A stretch of 64,000 nucleotides of DNA, taken from the NCBI GenBank assembly GCA_965197635.1, contig OZ240218.1, positions 1,426,001 to 1,490,000 of the forward strand, in the 5' to 3' direction. The notes under the pieces are model-generated. The model was not told the DNA's origin and ran no database searches. It was given only the letters and a program-made list of their open reading frames with translations. A program made the translations under genes and the position numbers. This stretch comes from Bin87 sp965197635. GTDB lineage: Bacteria > Chloroflexota > Dehalococcoidia > Lucifugimonadales > UBA3495. The stretch's first letter is position 1; every line of letters starts with the position of its first letter. Of this stretch, positions 59,059-64,000 are shown in pieces.

Positions 59059-59457
59059 ATGCAAGAGCGGACGTTCACCCTGGAAGATGCCAACGAACTG
59101 GTGCCCTGGCTCGAGGAGCGGTTTGAAGCGATGTCGCCGCTGCGGACCGAGTTGGTGCGTCAGCAAGATGAATTGCTGTCGCTGTTGCGTCGTCGCCGGA
59201 GCAACGGCCACTCCAGCAGCGAGGAGGAGATCTCTGAGACGGAACGCGTTGTGTCCGAGCTCACTCGCCGACTGCAGGAAGCGGTGGCCGAGATAACCGC
59301 CCGGGGCATCCTGGTGCGGGACATCGGCCGAGGTTTGGTGGACTTCCCGTCCCACCGCAATGGCGACATCGTGTACCTGTGCTGGCAACGCGGGGAGCCG
59401 TTCATCGACTGGTGGCACCCCACCGACACCGGGTTCAGCGGGCGACAACAGTTGTAG
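59059..59457 (+). CDS. DUF2203 family protein
   Basis: 132 aa from ATG 59059 (MQERTFTLEDANELVPWLEE). A helical hairpin with a charged middle (ETERVVSELTRRLQEAVAEI) is followed by the family end GILVRDIGRGLVDFPSHRNG and YLCWQRGEPFIDWWHPTDTG. DUF2203 is a cytoplasmic family without known function. A longer start at 59038 overlaps the trmI start. Confidence 0.88.
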   Translation: MQERTFTLEDANELVPWLEERFEAMSPLRTELVRQQDELLSLLRRRRSNGHSSSEEEISETERVVSELTRRLQEAVAEITARGILVRDIGRGLVDFPSHRNGDIVYLCWQRGEPFIDWWHPTDTGFSGRQQL

Positions 59458-59528
59458 GGTCATGTTGGTCCCCGTAAACGCAAAACCCGCTTTGCATCCC
59501 CGGAATGTTAACCGACTGAGGCAAGCCG

Positions 59529-60701
59529 TTGGCCACCGCATCTGACATCGGGAAAAAGACCAAGACCGCAACAGAATTGCGGGAGCGGGCTTCGGGTCTG
59601 GTTCCCGTTTTGAGGACCCGGGCGTCGCATACCGAGGAACTGCGGCGGATACCGGAAGAATCGGTCAACGACCTTTTGGTCTCTGGACTTTATCGTATTG
59701 GCGTGCCGTCGAAATTCGGCGGTTGGGACGTGGACTATGCCCTCGCTCTGGACGTGGCCGTGGAACTGGGCCGAGGCTGTCCGTCCACCGCGTGGTGCTA
59801 CGGCCTATGGGCGGCCCACGCCTGGTTGGTGGGCTACTGGCCGCAGCCGGCTCAGGAGGAGGTGTTCGGGTCGAATCCGGACGCGCTTTGCTCCAGCTCT
59901 TTGAACACTGGCAAGTCCACCTGCGAACCCGTTGCCGGCGGTTACCGTCTGTCCGGTCGTTGGGAATTCTCCAGCGGGTGCGACGCCGCCAGTTGGCTGA
60001 TGCTGGGGGTGCCCGGCATCGGAGAGCGAAATTGGGCGTTAGTTCCGCGCGGCGACTTTGAAATCGTTGACACCTGGTTCGTGTCCGGGCTGCGCGGCAG
60101 CGGGAGCAAGGACATCGTAGTCAGCGACGCCTTCGTGCCCGCACACCGAATCCTGGACGTGACCATCGCCGGCGACGGCGATTGGAGCGGTTGGGAACTG
60201 CACCGTCAGGAAAGGTATCGCGTGCCGATTCCGGTGCTGTTGGGATGGGACCTGGTGGCGCCCATGCTGGGAATCGCCAGGGGAATGCTGGATGAGTTCG
60301 TGGCGCGACTGGCCGGGACGTCGGGCCCGGGCCGAACCGCCGACTCTACGGCGATACACCTGCGTCTCTCCCACGCTTCCGCCGAGGTTGACGCGGCGCA
60401 GGCCCTGATGGAACGAGACGTTCGCGAGATACTGGACAAAGGCGCAGCCGGTAAAACGTTCACCACTTTGGAAAGAGCTAGATACCGGCGCGACAAAGCT
60501 TTTGTGACCCAGCTTTGCCTCCAGTCCGTCAACCGGCTTTTCGACCTGAGCGGCGGCCACGCCTTGTTCGATACGGTGTCCCTGCAGCGCTTCCACCGGG
60601 ACGCGCAGGCCGCGGCGCATCGCGATACCCTGATCATGGATCTGGGCGGACAGCAATACGGGCGGGTAGCGCTAGGGCTGGACCCGGACGGGCCGATTTA
60701 G
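59529..60701 (+). CDS. Acyl-CoA dehydrogenase-like flavin-dependent monooxygenase
   Basis: 390 aa from TTG 59529, with GAGGCAAG upstream. Fold and blocks (VPSKFGGWDVDYALALDVAV, PVAGGYRLSGRWEFSSGCDA, WFVSGLRGSGSKDIVVSDAF, LSGGHALFDTVSLQRFHRDA) are those of HsaA/HpaB-type two-component flavin monooxygenases, with the acyl-CoA dehydrogenase C-terminal domain. No adjacent flavin reductase is seen; the PPOX or other genes could serve. The substrate is probably aromatic or polycyclic. Confidence 0.85.
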   Translation: MATASDIGKKTKTATELRERASGLVPVLRTRASHTEELRRIPEESVNDLLVSGLYRIGVPSKFGGWDVDYALALDVAVELGRGCPSTAWCYGLWAAHAWLVGYWPQPAQEEVFGSNPDALCSSSLNTGKSTCEPVAGGYRLSGRWEFSSGCDAASWLMLGVPGIGERNWALVPRGDFEIVDTWFVSGLRGSGSKDIVVSDAFVPAHRILDVTIAGDGDWSGWELHRQERYRVPIPVLLGWDLVAPMLGIARGMLDEFVARLAGTSGPGRTADSTAIHLRLSHASAEVDAAQALMERDVREILDKGAAGKTFTTLERARYRRDKAFVTQLCLQSVNRLFDLSGGHALFDTVSLQRFHRDAQAAAHRDTLIMDLGGQQYGRVALGLDPDGPI

Positions 60702-60758
60702 CGATTCAACGGCGGGTCCGGCTTATTAGCGGTATAGCCCGTCAACCAAGGAGTTTAT

Positions 60759-62558
60759 ATGGTTATCCAGCAGACGATCCACAATCTTGAACAAGGCGAT
60801 ATTACCCCGCCCGATACCGGTCGTCCGGTCGTCCGCTCCACTGAGGGCGTTATCTCGTCCGGGCACTACCTGACCTCTATGGCCGGGATGCGGATGCTGT
60901 TGGCCGGGGGCAACGCTTTCGATGCCCTGGTGGCGGCCGGTTTCGCCGCCGCCGTGGTGGAACCCATCGCGTCATACTCCCTGGCCGCCGAGGGCGTGTT
61001 CATGCTTTACGACTCGGTCAGCGGAGACCTGCTGTCCCTGAGCGGCCAGGGCGGCGCGCCGGGCGCGGCCACCGCCGAGTTCTACCGCTCTCGCGGACAC
61101 GAACGCATCCCCACCGGTCCGGGCATGGACGCCCCCCTTTCCTTCACCCAGCCGGGGATTGTGGACGCTTTTATCGCCATGCTGGAACGCTATGGGAGGC
61201 TATCTTTGGCTGAGGTTCTGGCGCCGGCGATCAGCTATGCGGAGGATGGCATTCCGCACTACGAATATATGCTGGAGCGCCTGAAATCTCCCTCCGGCCA
61301 GGAGCAGTTCGACAACTTTCCGCCGGGCGGCTGGGACGTGTTCTACGACGACCGGCAGGTTCCGCAGCCGGGCGCTTTGATGGTGCAGCGCGGCCTGGCG
61401 AACACGCTGAAGATCATGCGCGACGCCTCCCTTGCCGGCAGCTCCAGGAAGGCGAGCCTGCAAGCCGGCCGTGATGCTTTCTACTGCGGCCCCGTCGCCG
61501 AAACCATCGTTGCGGGCGTGAAGAAAGCGGGCGGCATACTTTCCAAGGACGACCTCGCCGACTACCGCAGCCAGTTCGCGGAGCCGGTTGGCACAAAGTT
61601 CAACGGTCACGAAATCCGGGGACAGAACACCTGGACCCAGGGGCCGATGCTGGCGCAGACGCTGAATATCCTGGAGAACTTCGACCTGAAGTCGATGGGA
61701 CACAATAGCCCGGCCTACATACATACCGTGGCCGAGGCATTGAAGCTGTCCTTCGGCGACCGGGAAGCCTTCTACGGTGACCCTGACTTCGCCGAAGTCC
61801 CGTTGGACGGCCTGCTGTCCAAGGAATACGCCGCCGAACGGGCGCAACTGATTGACCCCGAAGGCGCGTATCCGGCCCAGCGGGAACCGGGCGATCCCTG
61901 GAAATACTCCCGGTTGAATGGCCGAACCTCCGCTCCCGTGATGGCTGCGCCCACTATCGGCCCCGACTCGTCCGCCGATGACGGAACCACCCACGTGTCG
62001 GTGTTGGACAAGCAGGGGAACCTGGTCTGCGGCACCATCAGCGGCGGGTCATTCTCCAAGTCGGTGTTCTTCCCCGAACTGGGCGCCTGCCTCAGCACCC
62101 GCATCGAGATGTTCAACTGCGAACCCGGGCATCCCAACGTGGTCGAACCTGGCAAGCGTCCCCGGACCACCCTGGTGAATTACATCGCAATCAAGGACGA
62201 CCAACCCGTGATGACCTTCGGGTGCCCCGGCGGCGACAACCAGGTGCAGGCCAACGTGCAGTTGATGCTCAACTCGCTGGTCTTTGGCATGGACCCGCAG
62301 CAGGCGGTGGAAGCGCCCCGGTTTGCCACGGCCAGCAACGTCAACTCCTTCTATCCTCACGTATATTATCCCGGACAATTGGATTTGGAACCCGGCATAC
62401 CGGAGTCCGCCGCCGACGCCCTGCGCGTGTTCGGTCACAAGATCCACCGAACGGCCAACTGCGGACTGGGTGCAACCGTCTCAGTGCGAGACCCGGAGGC
62501 AGGATCACTCAGCACCGGCGCCGACCCTCGCCGCGCCTGCTACGCGCTGGCGCTTTAG
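60759..62558 (+). CDS. Gamma-glutamyltransferase family protein
   Basis: 599 aa Ntn-hydrolase. The autoprocessing Thr is in SADDGTTHVSVLDKQGNLVC, after which the small subunit begins; the large-subunit part GVISSGHYLTSMAGMRMLLA GGNAFDALVAAGFAAAVVEP is canonical. No N-terminal signal peptide is visible, so it may be cytoplasmic, unlike the periplasmic E. coli enzyme. It transfers or hydrolyses gamma-glutamyl groups; some relatives act on other amides. Confidence 0.92.
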   Translation: MVIQQTIHNLEQGDITPPDTGRPVVRSTEGVISSGHYLTSMAGMRMLLAGGNAFDALVAAGFAAAVVEPIASYSLAAEGVFMLYDSVSGDLLSLSGQGGAPGAATAEFYRSRGHERIPTGPGMDAPLSFTQPGIVDAFIAMLERYGRLSLAEVLAPAISYAEDGIPHYEYMLERLKSPSGQEQFDNFPPGGWDVFYDDRQVPQPGALMVQRGLANTLKIMRDASLAGSSRKASLQAGRDAFYCGPVAETIVAGVKKAGGILSKDDLADYRSQFAEPVGTKFNGHEIRGQNTWTQGPMLAQTLNILENFDLKSMGHNSPAYIHTVAEALKLSFGDREAFYGDPDFAEVPLDGLLSKEYAAERAQLIDPEGAYPAQREPGDPWKYSRLNGRTSAPVMAAPTIGPDSSADDGTTHVSVLDKQGNLVCGTISGGSFSKSVFFPELGACLSTRIEMFNCEPGHPNVVEPGKRPRTTLVNYIAIKDDQPVMTFGCPGGDNQVQANVQLMLNSLVFGMDPQQAVEAPRFATASNVNSFYPHVYYPGQLDLEPGIPESAADALRVFGHKIHRTANCGLGATVSVRDPEAGSLSTGADPRRACYALAL

Positions 62559-62586
62559 AGAGCTCAGCCGCTTCCGGGAAATTATC

Positions 62587-62675
62587 AGAATCAGGATTTT
62601 GGGGATTACAGGATTGACAGGATTGTGAGGAGCGTAATCCAGAAAATCTTAAAATCCTGTAAATCCTGATTCTGA
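62587..62675. repeat. Inverted repeat of CAGGATT units
   Basis: CAGAATCAGGATTT on the left and its inverse AAATCCTGATTCTG on the right flank further ACAGGATT copies in both orientations. It is a hairpin-forming, AT-rich repeat just after the gamma-glutamyltransferase gene and could end its transcript. Confidence 0.75.
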
Positions 62676-62696
62676 CGATAACCTGAACATCCGACG

Positions 62697-62868
62697 CTAG
62701 TCCGCCGCGCCCGGAGCGGGCATCGCCCCGGTGCGGGCCGCCAGCGCATTGTTCAACGCCGTCCGCTCCGCACGTTCCGTTTCAGGCGAGAACCGGATAA
62801 GGAATACGAGGGCCGACGCAATCAGCACCACCACGCCCGCGATGAGGAGCGGTTCCGTCGGCGGACCC
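62697..62868 (-). pseudogene. C-terminal fragment of a membrane transporter (MFS-like)
   Basis: About 56 codons read EPLLIAGVVVLIASALVFLI RFSPETERAER, then a short Pro/Ala-rich tail to TAG. One membrane helix with an RFSPETE end suggests the last segment of an MFS-type permease. Upstream it runs straight into a transposase fragment at 62869, so the rest was lost. Confidence 0.5.
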
Positions 62869-63247
62869 GACCCAGATCCTGGAATGGTTTGTGCTGCGCT
62901 GGCAGCTTGAAGTCACCTTTCAGGAGGTGCGGACCCACCTGGGCATGGAGACCCAGCGCCAGTGGTCCGACCGGGCCATCGCCCGCACCACGCCCAACCT
63001 GCTGGGTCTCTTTTCCTGGACGACCCTGGCCGCTCACGCATTGCAACAAAACAGCCCCATGACCCCGCGCACCGCCGCCTGGTACGACAAGCCGTCGCCA
63101 ACTTTCGTGGACGCCATTGCACTGGTGCGACGCCACTTGTGGCTGGCGTCGGAAGGTTTTTCACTGTCCGGAGCCGACCCCGATGCTCAGGAACTCCCGG
63201 TCGCTCTGTACCACCGACTTGTCGATTCCCTCGCTTACGTCGCTTGA
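62869..63247 (+). pseudogene. DDE transposase, C-terminal fragment
   Basis: The open frame reads ILEWFVLRWQLEVTFQEVRT HLGMETQRQWSDRAIARTTP, the last catalytic-Glu region of an IS4/IS701-like transposase, and ends at TGA 63247. No start and no first two acidic residues are present. It abuts the transporter fragment, implying a past insertion and deletion. Confidence 0.75.
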
Positions 63248-63407
63248 ATTGCGCAAAGCATCACTATGTCCGCGTTGCGGGCCGTGCAGAGGAGACTAAC
63301 TGACGAGACCGAGGCGGGCGTGTAATCTCATGACGAGGCGTGTTGTCCGGACCAAGACCGAGAGGACATTGGCGCTTGTTGCCCGGCGCAAAGCATGGTC
63401 CGGGAGT
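63248..63407. other. Spacer before the second IS110 copy
   Basis: 160 bases without a recognised gene. GCGCAAAGCAT occurs twice (63250 and 63386). Confidence 0.4.
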
Positions 63408-63521
63408 CTTACGGCGGCATCATTGGTGACGCCCCCAATTCGGGGCGATCCCGTTGGGGAGAGCGTACGTTGTCAGTGACTTCCTCCGGCGATGCGCCTA
63501 CGCTGTAATGGTAGAGGGGAT
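63408..63521 (+). ncRNA. Candidate IS110 bridge-RNA region (left end), copy B
   Basis: Matches 10282-10391 base for base in its flanks, with the same CGCCCC/GGGGCG stem (63430-63447) but a different loop, and a divergent 22-base block (63456-63477). See copy A. The transcript is inferred from family knowledge. Confidence 0.45.
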
Positions 63522-64000
63522 ATGATGACTACACGCCAGAGGAGCGCGAAACCGGTGGGAAAGACCGCAAGGGAGCGGCAGCGTCTGCCAGCGGAGCGGT
63601 CCCAGTTGAACCTGAACGCTGGGGGCATTGACGTGGGCGCCACCAGCCATTTCGTGGCGGTGCCCGCGGACCGCGCCGAGCCGCCGGTGCGAGAGTTCGC
63701 CGGCTTTACGGCGGACCTCTATCGCCTGGCGGACTGGCTTGCGGAGTGCGGCGTGGCGACCGTGGTCATGGAGTCCACCGGCGTGTACTGGATACCGCTG
63801 TTCGGGGTGCTCGAAGAGCGCGGGTTCCAGGTGATGCTGGTGGACCCGCGGCGCATCAAGAACGTGTCCGGCCGCAAGACCGACGTGCTGGACTGCCAAT
63901 GGCTGCAGCAGCTGCACACCTACGGCCTGCTGTCGGGAGCCTTTCGGCCGGAGGCGGAGATCCGGCGTCTGCGCAGCTACCTGCGGCAGCGGGCCATGCT
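63522..64000 (+). CDS. IS110-family transposase, N-terminal part (runs off window)
   Basis: ATG 63522 opens a frame that continues past the right edge (159 codons seen). The DEDD/RuvC-like domain is clear: GGIDVGATSHFVAVPADRAE (first Asp), ATVVMESTGVYWIPLFGVLE (Glu), then DPRRIKNVSGRKTDVLDCQW LQQLHTYGLL (Asp and Asp region). The C-terminal serine-bearing Tnp_IS116/110 domain is outside the window. The visible part is intact. Confidence 0.93.
   Translation, partial: MMTTRQRSAKPVGKTARERQRLPAERSQLNLNAGGIDVGATSHFVAVPADRAEPPVREFAGFTADLYRLADWLAECGVATVVMESTGVYWIPLFGVLEERGFQVMLVDPRRIKNVSGRKTDVLDCQWLQQLHTYGLLSGAFRPEAEIRRLRSYLRQRAM

Overview
The window is a 64-kb piece of a GC-rich bacterial chromosome with most genes carrying clear Shine-Dalgarno starts (ATG, GTG and several TTG). 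Gene content suggests a Chloroflexota (Dehalococcoidia/SAR202-like) organism: CaiB/BaiF CoA-transferases, a luciferase-like F420-type oxidoreductase, a pyridoxamine-oxidase-fold flavoprotein, a PEP-mutase-family lyase, aldehyde:ferredoxin oxidoreductase, DUF1501/DUF1800 proteins, and a very heavy and varied IS load like that of host-associated or metagenomic members of this phylum. The taxonomic call is inference; there is no rRNA in the window and I saw no tRNA.

Layout. 1-4.4 kb: end of tex, a flavoprotein and two CoA-transferases. 4.5-14.9 kb: a nested transposon graveyard. A beta-sandwich (PPC-like) gene is cut by an IS21-like element that was itself hit by an ISNCY-like element. An IS701 copy, an IS1380 element, an IS110 5' fragment, three head-to-tail MITEs, their probable IS630 parent, and a second IS630 element carrying an IS66 insertion with a perfect 8-bp target duplication follow. 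15-24.9 kb: aconitase, redox and regulatory genes (ferredoxins, Lrp), DMT exporter, DUF3800, a candidate small RNA, DCC protein, PEP-mutase-family lyase, GxxExxY protein in an inverted repeat, esterase. 25-31.4 kb: queuosine-precursor transporter and a nitrogen block (two type-I glutamine synthetases, HicBA, Amt), with four 11-bp-phased GTNAC-type boxes upstream of amt. 31.7-40.7 kb: luciferase-like oxidoreductase, two diiron-fold paralogues separated by HigBA, a 93-bp MITE, plsY-der, argF, thioesterase. 40.8-49.9 kb: leaderless DUF1800-DUF1501-NHL operon, a broken LRR protein, duplicated promoter plus cupin, coiled-coil protein, enolase variant and rsmG. 49.9-53.3 kb: a type II R-M system whose endonuclease gene is split by an internally deleted IS66 copy. 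53.4-62.6 kb: AOR-moaD-mobA, membrane proteins, HDAC-like deacetylase, trmI, DUF2203, acyl-CoA-dehydrogenase-like flavoprotein, gamma-glutamyltransferase. 62.6-64 kb: broken transporter and transposase ends, then a second IS110 copy running off the window.

How genes fit together. Amt and GlnA lie in one direction behind an operator-like array and form an ammonium-assimilation unit. AOR, MoaD and MobA form a probable Mo/W-pterin enzyme and cofactor unit. The R-M operon has probably become an orphan methyltransferase. Several genes (AOR, IS701, ISNCY, LRR protein) carry single-base shifts, either real decay or assembly error; the mixture of point shifts and clean target duplications suggests both old and recent insertions.
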